23,330 nucleotides of DNA from Vulcanimicrobiia bacterium (lineage in GTDB: Bacteria > Eremiobacterota > Eremiobacteria > Baltobacterales > Baltobacteraceae). The notes below the pieces were generated by a model, which did not search any database, was not told the DNA's origin, and worked only from the letters and a program-made list of their open reading frames with translations. The position numbers and the translations under genes were made by a program. Below, one piece after another: positions 1-6,298 of this stretch; positions within the stretch are counted from its first letter, which is position 1, and each line of letters begins with the position of its first letter. The stretch lies in contig JAMXLG010000006.1 of the NCBI GenBank assembly GCA_024281135.1, positions 1 through 23,330 on the forward strand, read 5' to 3'.

Positions 1-372
1 AACGTTGCGGTGCTTGGCGCGACTTCTCCAGCGGAGGGGCAAAAAGCGGGCGCGTTTATCGACTTGTCGGTGCAACTCGGCGGATCGTGGGCGGTCGCGA
101 TGCTCGACGCGCTCACCGATCGTCGAGATACATTCCACTCAACCGTCCTTACCGGGAACCTCAATCTTGCGCAGCCGGCCGTCCAACAGTTTCTCCATTC
201 ACATACGATCCAACAACTCAGCGCAATCGTGTACGGGCAGTCGCGAATCCTATCGTATGCCGATGCATCGTATGCCATCGGCGCGGCGGCCATCATCTGC
301 GTTCCGCTGATCTTCTTAATGCGCAAACGCAAAACGCTCGTCGACTTGAGACACGTCGAGGTCGGTGGCTAA
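1..372 (+). CDS. C-terminal end of an MFS multidrug exporter (DHA2/EmrB-QacA type), partial
   Basis: This frame is open from the first base, so the gene begins before the window; 123 codons are visible, ending with TAA at 370-372. The piece contains an LGGSWAVAMLDAL segment, a soluble stretch rich in Gln, His and Asn, then a final hydrophobic span (IGAAAIICVPLIFL) followed by a basic tail (MRKRK). A late QxGGS(x)GxAxL helix, a periplasmic loop and a last helix with a positive cytoplasmic tail is the usual end of 14-helix DHA2 proton-driven drug exporters. The stop overlaps the possible GTG start of the Usp gene downstream, so the two are probably co-transcribed. Substrate cannot be judged from this fragment. 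Confidence 0.75.
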   Translation, partial: NVAVLGATSPAEGQKAGAFIDLSVQLGGSWAVAMLDALTDRRDTFHSTVLTGNLNLAQPAVQQFLHSHTIQQLSAIVYGQSRILSYADASYAIGAAAIICVPLIFLMRKRKTLVDLRHVEVGG

Positions 373-376
373 AACC

Positions 377-862
377 ATGCCAATGTTCAACCACGTGCTC
401 GTCCCTATGGACATTCAGTTTATGCCGCGTACTGCGTTGATGACCGCGGCGGAACTTGCCGTCGATCAAGACGCAGCGCTGACGCTGCTGTACGTTTCCG
501 ATATAAATCACGACATTGCAACGGCCGCGTCGTTTACCACGATCCTGGACGAGGCCGTCCAAAGTTATCGGAACGGCATCCGCCATGCACTCGACGACGC
601 CCTTGCGATCGTGTCCGAATACGGTGCGTTGGCGCACGTCCGCGTGACTCCGGGTTTACTGGTCCATCAGGTCATCACGACCGAAGCCGCAAACGTCGGA
701 GCCGACGTCATCGTCATGGGCACGCATGCCCGGCGCGGGCTTTCGCGCGCATTGCACGGCAGCGTTACCGACGATGTCGTGAGAAGCGCCGGGATACCCG
801 TTATGGTGATTCGGGAGTTGGGTTACGTCGGCGGAAAAATCGAACGCTCGATAAGCGAATAA
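377..862 (+). CDS. Universal stress protein (UspA family)
   Basis: A single Usp domain of about 160 residues, the normal size for a one-domain family member. It opens with FNHVLVPMD, has the LTLLYVSDI second strand, and near the C-terminus carries the nucleotide-binding region MGTHARRGLSRALHGSV followed by IPVMVI. The usual ATP-binding pattern is GxxGx9G(S/T); here the second Gly is Ala (GTHA), so nucleotide binding may be altered. ATG at 377 is chosen because GGTGG lies 8 bases upstream and the family normally starts a few residues before the first strand; GTG 365 and ATG 383 are alternatives. It follows the exporter gene directly, and its last 40 bases overlap the 3' end of the convergent TetR gene. 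Cytoplasmic role in stress physiology; specific function unknown. Confidence 0.88.
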   Translation: MPMFNHVLVPMDIQFMPRTALMTAAELAVDQDAALTLLYVSDINHDIATAASFTTILDEAVQSYRNGIRHALDDALAIVSEYGALAHVRVTPGLLVHQVITTEAANVGADVIVMGTHARRGLSRALHGSVTDDVVRSAGIPVMVIRELGYVGGKIERSISE

Positions 863-1563
863 ACGGCGTCGTATTCAGGAAGATGCAATTTGTGCTGAGG
901 CGCTAGAAGCGTTGTTGCTCGAAGTGCGAAGTGGATTCCCCTGACCGTTTCAGCAACCGCTGCGGGATTTTCGATTCTCGCAAATCCCGCGTCGTTGACC
1001 TGCTGCAGAAACGCCGCTAAGCGCGCAGCGGGATCTTCGGCAAGCAGCGAAATGTCGAGCGGAACGCCGATTTTTCCCGACTGCGAAGGCAACGCAGCAC
1101 GACGCAGCGCTTCCTTCGCTCCGATCGTGCGATACTGCACCTCACAAAAGTTGCGCAACTGTTTTTTCGCGTCTTCCAAGCTTCGAGGTTTCTCGAACGA
1201 TGGCAAGCCCTTGATGACATCATCGGCCATTCGCGCAAGCGCTGCACTTAGCGCTTTTTGATGGTTCGGAAAGTGGCGATAAAATGTGCTGCGCGAGGCG
1301 CCGCTTTGTGCCAGAATTACCGACACGGTGATGTGTTCCGGCGAGCGTGACTCCAGCAGCTGCGCTGTTGCGTCGATGATGTCATCACGCGTTACGTGTC
1401 TTCTCGGCGCGCGTTCGACGATTGGCCGAGGCGTGCCGTCGTCATCAACAGCCCCAACGTACTGCCACCGCGCTTTGCTTCGCTTCGTTTCAGGGTCGCG
1501 GTAAGCTTCGACGAGATAACGATACTCTCGTCCTTTAATTCGTTTGGTGACTTCGTATGCCAT
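823..1563 (-). CDS. TetR/AcrR-family regulator with an extra N-terminal domain
   Basis: Residues about 55-105 form a TetR helix-turn-helix: TRDDIIDATAQLLESR, then ITVSVILAQSGASRSTFYRHF, with the family's STFYRHF recognition helix. The rest (about 110-246) is an alpha-helical ligand-binding and dimerisation region, ending near FALRATTLLAPQ. Before the HTH sit about 50 extra residues starting MAYEVTKRIKGREYRYLVEA, a basic beta-rich segment that typical TetR proteins (about 190-210 aa) lack; it resembles the small N-terminal element of some transposases. The ATG at 1563 has only a weak purine stretch upstream. The gene converges on the Usp gene with a 40-bp overlap and may control the exporter-Usp pair, though that is inferred from position alone. 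Confidence 0.88.
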   Translation of the reverse strand: MAYEVTKRIKGREYRYLVEAYRDPETKRSKARWQYVGAVDDDGTPRPIVERAPRRHVTRDDIIDATAQLLESRSPEHITVSVILAQSGASRSTFYRHFPNHQKALSAALARMADDVIKGLPSFEKPRSLEDAKKQLRNFCEVQYRTIGAKEALRRAALPSQSGKIGVPLDISLLAEDPAARLAAFLQQVNDAGFARIENPAAVAETVRGIHFALRATTLLAPQHKLHLPEYDAVYSLIERSIFPPT

Positions 1564-1584
1564 GATTCGTCTCGTTGCGCGTTC

Positions 1585-1770
1585 CTACAGCAGATTGTAT
1601 TCGTTATCAACAGCCGCAAAGAGCTTGCGGGCTTCAGCCCCCACCACTTCGGCGTACTCTTTCAGGGGTCGCGACGCACCCTCGGCCGTCCACTGGTCCG
1701 CCGCGGCGCCCGGCCGCGACGCGGTACTGGCGTAAAAGATCCCAAACGATCGTCGCTGGGTGGCTTCCAT
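1585..1770 (-). CDS. Possible small protein (61 aa), unknown function
   Basis: A 61-codon frame directly upstream of and in line with the TetR gene (21-bp gap). Roughly three quarters of third codon positions are G or C, which is what coding DNA here looks like, and the C-terminal half (KEYAEVVGAEARKLFAAV) would make an amphipathic helix. Against it: the only Shine-Dalgarno-like run (GAGG) is almost against the ATG, and I recognise no family. It could be a leader peptide or partner of the TetR protein, or a chance frame. Confidence 0.35.
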   Translation of the reverse strand: MEATQRRSFGIFYASTASRPGAAADQWTAEGASRPLKEYAEVVGAEARKLFAAVDNEYNLL

Positions 1771-1953
1771 GCCTCAACGGTACCACCCGCTTCGTCTTAA
1801 CTACACCTGACAACTGAGCGGGTCTGATTGCAATTTCACGGCGTTTATTAGCCGCTGAAGCCGGCTGCCTGCCCTTAACCGACCATCGAAACTCAGCACA
1901 CCGTCCACGCGTAGAAATCAACGAACGCTTCACCCGCCCGAAAGGTGGCCTCT

Positions 1954-2469
1954 ATGACTTTGAAGTTTGCATCGGTTCTGGCGACAGCAGTCGTCCTCAC
2001 GACCGCCGCTGTTCGCGCTGCCGGCGTGCCTTCCGACGCACAAAAAGCGATCACTGCAGATTACGCGGCCGGCTGCACCGCCGCTCTGAACCCCACCGAT
2101 GCAAACATAGATGCGGCCTTCGCGTTTCTGAGCCCTGACTACATCGACATCGGCTTCAAGGGCGAGAAAAGGACGCGCGATCAGGTCATCGCAGTCGGCA
2201 AACAACAGATGAAGCAGCTGCACACGACGACTTGCGATCCCACGACCGTGTCGTCGGTGCTCAACGCCGACGGGACGATCACCATCGTTGAAGGTGAGCA
2301 CATCGTCGGCACGCTTCAATCAACCGACGGGAATCACCACCTTGAAGTAACTGGGCAATCGCAAGACACGTGGAAGCAGATCAAAGGCACGTGGATGCAA
2401 ACGCAGAGCCAAGAAACGCGGAACCTCGTAAAGATGGACGGAAACGTCGTTCAAGACGAAGGTCATTAA
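1954..2469 (+). CDS. Secreted SnoaL/DUF4440-like protein
   Basis: 171 residues. The first 23 form a Sec signal peptide (MTLKFASVLATAVVLTTAAV, then a small-residue cleavage site before AGV). The mature part starts with a helix (AQKAITADYAAGCTAAL), then DANIDAAFAFLSPDYIDIGFKG with the aromatic/acidic pattern of the NTF2-like SnoaL/DUF4440 fold, then strands ending DTWKQIKGTWMQTQSQETRN, where a Trp-Lys pair followed by Trp and Met is typical of the last strands of DUF4440. ATG 1954 is preferred to GTG 1945 because AAAGGTGG lies about 6 bases before it. No neighbours suggest a pathway. Likely a periplasmic or extracellular small-molecule-binding or ketosteroid-isomerase-like protein; no catalytic claim is possible. 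Confidence 0.75.
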   Translation: MTLKFASVLATAVVLTTAAVRAAGVPSDAQKAITADYAAGCTAALNPTDANIDAAFAFLSPDYIDIGFKGEKRTRDQVIAVGKQQMKQLHTTTCDPTTVSSVLNADGTITIVEGEHIVGTLQSTDGNHHLEVTGQSQDTWKQIKGTWMQTQSQETRNLVKMDGNVVQDEGH

Positions 2470-2976
2470 ATTCGTTGACTTTTTGGCGGCCGGCATTATT
2501 CGTTTTCATTCTCGTACGAAGCGATGTTCGTAGTGCTTTTGACAGGGTTGCCGCCCTCAAAGAAGCGGCATAGATAACGGTGAATGTTACCGCGGCAAAG
2601 GAGACGACGTGCTCTACCGTCTCTTTACCCCACGTCAGCACTTGCAGACTCGTGCACAAGGTTAACTAACTCGCGCAAGAAGCGGATTAATCTGCAAGCC
2701 GATCTCGTACTGTTTTGTTGTCGCCCGCTGCGCCTGTTCTCGCCTGTTGCGTCTGTTCTCACCTGTTGCGTGTCTGGTACAGCCGATCGAACACAGGTTC
2801 ACCAGCGCAATTTGAGTCGTGCGCAGTTTTTTGGTGAGTTGCCAATTGGACGACTGCGCTTCGCGATTACAGCCAAGAGTTGACGATGCGATAGGCCGGT
2901 GGCGAGCGTAAGATTGCCCGCACCATAGTGCGAGTGAAGTGGTACACTGGGTAGGCTTCCAGGAGTGCTAGGAATC
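2470..2976. other. Intergenic stretch of about 500 bp, no convincing gene
   Basis: Short frames occur here (for example plus-strand 2584-2883), but they are rich in Arg, Cys and Ser, lack ribosome sites and resemble no protein. The stretch contains an approximate 19-bp tandem duplication (listed separately) and a short GCAC-CATA-GTGC hairpin at 2920-2931. I saw no clear sigma-70 promoter with correct spacing for the lipoprotein downstream and no Rho-independent terminator after the SnoaL-like gene. Confidence 0.55.
2734..2771. repeat. 19-bp tandem duplication
   Basis: Two adjoining copies of CTGTTCTCGCCTGTTGCGT differ at one base (G to A in the second copy). Within each unit CCTGTT also recurs, so the stretch reads as CTGTT roughly every nine or ten bases. 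It is non-coding; it could be polymerase slippage or a multi-copy binding site. No function is assigned. Confidence 0.8.
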
Positions 2977-3513
2977 ATGCGCGACTTTGCCTTTTCTTGG
3001 AAGTGGCTAGGTCATCAAGCCATTCGCGCGCTTCCGTTGGTGCTAGTTGTGTCGTGCGGAAGCCCTCACCCATCAAGCCTGCCACTTCCGGCTGCCGAAC
3101 CGCAGGCGCTTTCAAGCGAACCGTTTGTCGTGCCGACGCTGCACGGTGAAACGCTTAGCGGCAAAAATCCGACTTATGCCGGATGCTCAAGCGGGGGCGG
3201 CTATTCTGGAGCAACAGGCACTGCCACCGGCCCGTATCCGGGCACGTTCGGTTCCAGCGTGAGGTGGAGAGAAGTTGCGTATCGCATATACTCGGTTTCC
3301 GGGACCTTCAGCATCACATCGGGACAGTATCTGATATCGGGGACGATGAGCGGCCCCGTGTATCCGCTTTACATTGGCACCTGCTATGTTGCTGCGTCGA
3401 TTTCATATTCCGCAAACATTTCGAAAGGCGGCGTAACGCTTAGCCATGTGACCGGAGCGGGCTCGCTGAGATTTCAGAGTCGCCACGGCGGCTCGTTCTT
3501 CGCCGCGTTTTAG
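2977..3513 (+). CDS. Predicted lipoprotein, unknown function
   Basis: 178 residues from the ATG at 2977. A basic N-terminus and hydrophobic core end in the lipobox LVVSC (Cys27), so the protein should be lipid-anchored. The mature part starts with a Pro/Ser/Ala linker (residues about 28-60), then a Gly/Ser/Tyr/Thr-rich region with repeated short beta-like stretches (YSVSGTFSITSGQYLISG) and two Cys (in YAGCSSGGG and YIGTCYVAAS) that could form a disulfide. This composition suggests a beta-sandwich of the secreted or surface type. GTG at 2965 would add four residues; the ATG has TAGGA just upstream and AGGAG further away. I recognise no family. Its neighbours (a gene-poor gap and a tRNA) say nothing about its role. 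Confidence 0.65.
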   Translation: MRDFAFSWKWLGHQAIRALPLVLVVSCGSPHPSSLPLPAAEPQALSSEPFVVPTLHGETLSGKNPTYAGCSSGGGYSGATGTATGPYPGTFGSSVRWREVAYRIYSVSGTFSITSGQYLISGTMSGPVYPLYIGTCYVAASISYSANISKGGVTLSHVTGAGSLRFQSRHGGSFFAAF

Positions 3514-3581
3514 AGGTGTTCGCCGGACTGGAAGATGCCGTTTTTCGTCGGGAACGAGAAGTTGCCGCGCGGGGGAGCCCT

Positions 3582-3620
3582 AAAAACACAAAACCCCCGA
3601 GATCGCAATGATCTCAAGGG
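3582..3620 (-). terminator. Rho-independent terminator of tRNA-Thr
   Basis: Read on the minus strand, CCCTTGAGATC and GATCTCGGGGG pair as an 11-bp stem with two G-U pairs around a 5-nt loop (3605-3609), followed by TTTTGTGTTTTT (3593-3582). It begins 7 bases after the encoded CCA end of the tRNA, so it should end the tRNA transcript. Confidence 0.85.
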
Positions 3621-3627
3621 CTTTCAA

Positions 3628-3703
3628 TGGAGCCGACGGCCGGACTCGAACCGGCGACCTGCTGATTACGAATCAGCTGCTCTACCAACTGAGCTACGTC
3701 GGC
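3628..3703 (-). tRNA. tRNA-Thr (anticodon CGT)
   Basis: The minus strand folds as a full cloverleaf of 76 nt. The acceptor stem is GCCGACG/CGTCGGC (7 bp), the D-arm is GCTC...GAGC, the anticodon stem GCTGA/TCAGC surrounds the loop TTCGTAA with anticodon CGT (reads ACG, Thr), the variable loop is AGGTC, and the T-arm GCCGG-TTCGAGT-CCGGC has the canonical TTCGA. The discriminator base is T and CCA is encoded in the DNA (3630-3628). It is a single-gene unit with its own promoter 12 bp upstream and a terminator right after. I see no integrated element using its 3' end. Confidence 0.97.
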
Positions 3704-3714
3704 GCAACCCGCGA

Positions 3715-3743
3715 ATTCTAGCGTATTTCAACGCGCTCCGCAA
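3715..3743 (-). promoter_or_regulatory. Sigma-70-type promoter of tRNA-Thr
   Basis: On the minus strand, TTGCGG (3743-3738), a 17-bp spacer and TAGAAT (3720-3715) match -35 and -10 boxes at ideal spacing. Initiation would fall near 3708, only about 5 nt before the mature tRNA 5' end at 3703, leaving a very short leader for RNase P. Confidence 0.75.
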
Positions 3744-3812
3744 TCGGGCCGGGGCCTCTGGTTCTCCTCGCTCGGCGCTCATCCTACTCTAATCTTTCTC
3801 TTAAATAAATAG

Positions 3813-3841
3813 TTGACATCCGATTGAGACCGGAGTAGGCT
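3813..3841 (+). promoter_or_regulatory. Sigma-70 promoter of the 69-aa secreted peptide gene
   Basis: A perfect -35 TTGACA (3813-3818), a 17-bp spacer and TAGGCT (3836-3841) as -10. Transcription would start near 3848, giving a leader of about 36 nt that includes AAAGG at 3872-3876, seven bases before ATG 3884. Confidence 0.78.
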
Positions 3842-3851
3842 GAATTCAGCC
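3838..3851. promoter_or_regulatory. Perfect 14-bp palindrome overlapping the -10 box (likely operator)
   Basis: GGCTGAATTCAGCC reads identically on both strands. It covers the last four bases of the -10 hexamer and the expected transcription start, where a dimeric repressor would block initiation. The cognate regulator is not identifiable from this window. Confidence 0.6.
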
Positions 3852-3883
3852 CTCAACTAATTGATTAAGAGAAAGGTTCCCAG

Positions 3884-4093
3884 ATGCTTCGGTTCGCCTC
3901 AAGTCTGCTCGCGTCGGCAGTGATCGTGTTCCTCGGCACCACCCTCCTGGGAGCGACCGCACTCGACGGCCGGTGCTATGTGTGCCCCCCGCCGCGTCAC
4001 CTGATCTCAGGACCCCATCCGCCGAAAGTCATCGCGACCGTGGTTGCCCATGCACACGACCAATCGAACCCCTTCACGGTTCAAGGTTTATAG
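3884..4093 (+). CDS. Small secreted peptide (69 aa), unknown function
   Basis: Residues 1-26 form a good signal peptide (MLRFASSLLASAVIVFLGTT, ending LGATA). The mature part is about 43 residues and contains CYVCPPP, a CxxC pair that could bind metal or form a disulfide, followed by Pro- and His-rich sequence (HLISGPHPP, VVAHAHDQS). It has a strong upstream promoter, a palindromic operator-like site and AAAGG seven bases before the ATG, which argues for a real, regulated gene despite its size. Its last bases overlap by 13 bp the 3' end of the convergent beta-propeller gene. It resembles no family I can name; the CxxC plus His pattern suggests metal handling or redox, as a guess only. Confidence 0.6.
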   Translation: MLRFASSLLASAVIVFLGTTLLGATALDGRCYVCPPPRHLISGPHPPKVIATVVAHAHDQSNPFTVQGL

Positions 4094-4992
4094 GTAAAGC
4101 CCTGAATATATGCTTCGTTCGATGTCCGGCTGCCCCACACGACCCAGATCGTGCCCGTCTTCGGATCGATCGCGGTCGTGTGGACACCCGGATCGACGTC
4201 GTGACTGTCGAGTAGTTTCGGCGCTGACTTTCCATCGAACGAAAAGAGCTTGATGCCGCCGCCGGCGCATGCAAGCCAGCCGCGCGACTGATCCCAATTG
4301 CACTGATCGACGCGCCCCGGCAAATTCGTCTTGTACATCAACTTCCCGGCGGGCGAGTACACCGCAAGCGTATTGTTTTCGCCGCCCGCGAGTAACACGC
4401 GATCTCCCGCGTCGTACTGCAGCGGATGATTGTTCTCGAGCTGCGGCGTCTTGAAAACTTTCGAGACCTTCAACGTCTTTGAATCCACTACCGCGATTTC
4501 GTTGTCGCTTGCGATATTTTGATAGACGTTGTGCGTTTGCGGATCAACTTGGAGATACTCCGGTTTGTGTCCGGGCAACGCAACGGTTCCGATCACTTTG
4601 AACGACTTCACGTCGATCACCCACATTTTGGTTCCGTCGTCTTCATCGGCGTAGATGCGATCGAGCACAGGATCGTACTGAATCGCGTCGACCGGCCCCG
4701 TAACGACGACGGTACGCAGAATTTGCTGCGTTTCCGGATCGACTTCACTCACGCTTTGTCCGTCGCCGTTGCCGGTATAAACGTGGCCTGTCGCTTCGTT
4801 GACGGCGACTCCCGCCATATCGCCGACCTTCACGATGCCGAGCACGTTTCCGGTATCCGCATCGGCGATGAGCAAACCATCACCGCCGCCGTGCGCCGCA
4901 TAGACGCGGCGGCGCTGTCCGTCGACGGCAACATAATCGAAACCGCCGCCGGGATTTACCGGCTGCGCAATGGTTGCGGGAACAATCGGCAT
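4081..4992 (-). CDS. YncE-like YVTN-repeat beta-propeller protein
   Basis: 303 residues made almost entirely of 40-45-residue blades with the pattern D...rrvYaahgg....viD..t..v..i. Visible blades begin GGGFDYVAVDGQRRRVYAA, MAGVAVNEATGHVYTGN, VDAIQYDPVLDRIYADE, PEYLQVDPQTHNVYQNI and HPLQYDAGDRVLLAGG, with HTTAIDPKTGTIWVVW last. This is the YncE/40-residue YVTN family, usually exported. Here there is no signal peptide, and an in-frame TAG lies only nine codons before the ATG, so none can be restored by extension; the protein is cytoplasmic or lost its leader. TGTGAGG sits 5 bases before the ATG. Function in this family is mostly scaffold or binding; no ligand can be inferred. Confidence 0.85.
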   Translation of the reverse strand: MPIVPATIAQPVNPGGGFDYVAVDGQRRRVYAAHGGGDGLLIADADTGNVLGIVKVGDMAGVAVNEATGHVYTGNGDGQSVSEVDPETQQILRTVVVTGPVDAIQYDPVLDRIYADEDDGTKMWVIDVKSFKVIGTVALPGHKPEYLQVDPQTHNVYQNIASDNEIAVVDSKTLKVSKVFKTPQLENNHPLQYDAGDRVLLAGGENNTLAVYSPAGKLMYKTNLPGRVDQCNWDQSRGWLACAGGGIKLFSFDGKSAPKLLDSHDVDPGVHTTAIDPKTGTIWVVWGSRTSNEAYIQGFTYKP

Positions 4993-5058
4993 GCGTACCT
5001 CACACGAGACTAGAAGCTAGGCGGAGCGTAGCATCGCGGAATGACGCGCAGATGAACG

Positions 5059-5307
5059 CTACTCATGGTCGTGAAACGTTCCGCGTTTGGCGGTTTGATC
5101 CAGCTCTAAATCGTCGAGGAAATAGTAGACGATCTTTCGATCGTTAAAGCCAACCTTCGCGAGTTGACGTCCGTCGATTTCCACGACCTCGTGGATATGA
5201 CCGACGACGCCAGCATAGCGGTAGTTGACTTCCGTATAATTAGGGTTGCCGGGCGCCGGCTTGGGGGTGGCCTTCACGCCTCGCAGCGGGGTGTTGTGCC
5301 GATGCAT
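5059..5307 (-). CDS. Small conserved-looking protein (82 aa), unknown function
   Basis: The sequence reads like a compact beta-rich domain: a Pro-rich N-terminus (VKATPKPAPGNPNYTEV), strands YRYAGVVGHIHEVVEIDGRQLAKVGF, then NDRKIVYYFLDDLEL and a short charged tail ending HDHE. The strand-turn pattern with V-G-x-I-x-E-V resembles SH3/KOW-like barrels, but I cannot name the family. The listed ATG (5307) is the complement of the ATGCAT that also offers an ATG at 5302 on the other strand; GTG at 5277 is an alternative start that would separate the divergent genes. Much longer in-frame sequence upstream is only the antisense of the carbonic anhydrase gene. Confidence 0.6.
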   Translation of the reverse strand: MHRHNTPLRGVKATPKPAPGNPNYTEVNYRYAGVVGHIHEVVEIDGRQLAKVGFNDRKIVYYFLDDLELDQTAKRGTFHDHE

Positions 5308-5325
5308 GGCGTAAGCATTCCACAG

Positions 5326-5847
5326 ATGATCATTACTTACCGGGGCAAGACTCCCAAGGTGCATCCTACCGCATTCATCGCCCCCACCGCCGTCCTTATC
5401 GGCGACGTTGAAATCGGTGAGGAATCCAGCATCTGGTTCGGAGCCGTCCTTCGCGGCGATAACGGACCCATCCGAGTCGGCGCCCGCACCTCGATTCAAG
5501 ACAACGCCGTTATCCACGTTACGCATTTGACACAGCTCGACGACGACGTTACCGTCGGCCACGCCGCTGTCATGGAAGACTGTCACGTGAAGCGTCACGC
5601 ACTGATCGGTAGTAACGCCGTGCTGCTCAACGGCAGCGTTATCGGCGAGGGGTCGCTCGTGGCGGCCGGTAGTGTCGTCGGCGAAAACGTCAAGATTCCG
5701 GACCACGTGCTCGCCGCCGGAGCACCGGCTAAGGTAAAGAAGCCCATCGAGGGACAAGCGCAAAATTGGATCGAGATTGCAGCGGAAGAGTACGTTCATC
5801 TCGCGCGCAGTTACATCGAAGAGGGAATTGATGCCGCTCGTACGTGA
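5326..5847 (+). CDS. Gamma-class carbonic anhydrase-like hexapeptide-repeat protein
   Basis: 173 residues, the usual length. It opens as YrdA-type members do (MIITYRGKTPKVHPTAFIAP) and continues with left-handed beta-helix hexapeptides (AVLIGDVEIGEESSIWFGAV, LRGD) and a C-terminal helix. The family binds one metal per subunit interface with three His. His64 (in AVIHV) and His79 (in TVGHAAV) are present, but the third position, five residues after His79, is Glu84 (GHAAVMEDC instead of GHxAxxHGC); His87 lies nearby. Carbonic anhydrase activity is therefore uncertain. ATG 5326 matches family N-termini; ATG 5302 would add eight residues. It is the first gene of a coupled operon: the next start lies 17 bp inside its 3' end. 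Confidence 0.87.
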   Translation: MIITYRGKTPKVHPTAFIAPTAVLIGDVEIGEESSIWFGAVLRGDNGPIRVGARTSIQDNAVIHVTHLTQLDDDVTVGHAAVMEDCHVKRHALIGSNAVLLNGSVIGEGSLVAAGSVVGENVKIPDHVLAAGAPAKVKKPIEGQAQNWIEIAAEEYVHLARSYIEEGIDAART

Positions 5848-6298
5848 CGTCGTTGCACAGTTCATTCAGAGCGAAGGGCACAAGGTCGACGTTTCGCCTG
5901 TCGACAGCGAAGCGGGAATCACGGAGATTCTCTTTCGCACGCGCGGTCAAGTATTTTCCGTGACGACGTATGAAAACGACCCGGGCTCGTACATGATCTC
6001 GACGGCGTATGAAGTTCCGGATTGGGCCCGCGAACGCTCGCAAAATGCGGAAACGCTAACTCGCGTGAACGAAGATTTCCCCGGCATCACATTCATCATG
6101 GCGCACGACGGCGGCTTGTTTGTCGCGACCGCGCAAGAAGAGCCGGGATCGCCGGAGGCGTTCACGCATTCGTTTTGGGAGACCGTTGCGCGCGTACGCG
6201 AGGCCGGTGCAAGCGCGATCGAACGAATTGTCGACCGCACTGAAAGCAAAGCTGCCGCGGAGAAATTTATCAACTCGTTCATGCTCGGTGAACGGTGA
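5831..6298 (+). CDS. YbjN-like protein, first of a tandem pair
   Basis: 155 residues starting at ATG 5831, which has GAGGG five bases upstream inside the end of the carbonic anhydrase gene. The order of an N-terminal helix (VVAQFIQSEGHKVDV), a hydrophobic beta-sheet (ITEILFRTRGQVFSVTTYEN, YMISTAYEV), a central helix (ETLTRVNEDF), further strands (ITFIMAHDGGLFVATAQE) and a long final helix fits the YbjN/type III secretion chaperone-like fold. No signal peptide, so cytoplasmic. It ends in a GTGA overlap with a second, shorter protein of the same architecture. YbjN proteins are implicated in stress responses, but the biochemical role is unknown; family assignment here rests on fold pattern rather than motifs. 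Confidence 0.72.
   Translation: MPLVRDVVAQFIQSEGHKVDVSPVDSEAGITEILFRTRGQVFSVTTYENDPGSYMISTAYEVPDWARERSQNAETLTRVNEDFPGITFIMAHDGGLFVATAQEEPGSPEAFTHSFWETVARVREAGASAIERIVDRTESKAAAEKFINSFMLGER

Larger units (their letters stand above)
3791..3878. repeat. Long imperfect inverted repeat around a promoter
   Basis: The left arm (3791-3816) and right arm (3853-3878) are 26 bp each. The outer 14 bp match at 13 positions (AATCTTTCTCTTAA against the complement of TTAAGAGAAAGGTT), the inner 6 bp match fully (AGTTGA/TCAACT), and the middle 6 bp match at half. The arms are AT-rich, unlike the flanks. The left arm contains most of the -35 box; the right arm contains the ribosome binding site of the small gene downstream. 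The 36-bp centre holds a perfect 14-bp palindrome. Confidence 0.8.

Noticed and set aside
2584..2883. 99-aa plus-strand frame
   Set aside because: Arg/Cys/Ser-rich, no ribosome site, includes the 19-bp DNA duplication; no protein-like pattern.
2914..2948. Possible promoter TTGCCC ... TACACT before the lipoprotein gene
   Set aside because: The spacer is 23 bp, too long for sigma-70, and neither hexamer is strong.
3535..3792. 85-aa plus-strand frame over the tRNA region
   Set aside because: Its middle (DSNRRPADYESAALPTEL) is the well-known false translation of an antisense tRNA; the tRNA-Thr gene explains the sequence.
3628..3883. Integration site of a mobile element at tRNA-Thr
   Set aside because: No integrase gene and no direct repeat of the tRNA 3' end found in the window.
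5308..5865. Long minus-strand frame giving a 268-aa protein
   Set aside because: Only its last 82 residues look like a protein; the rest is the exact antisense of the carbonic anhydrase gene.
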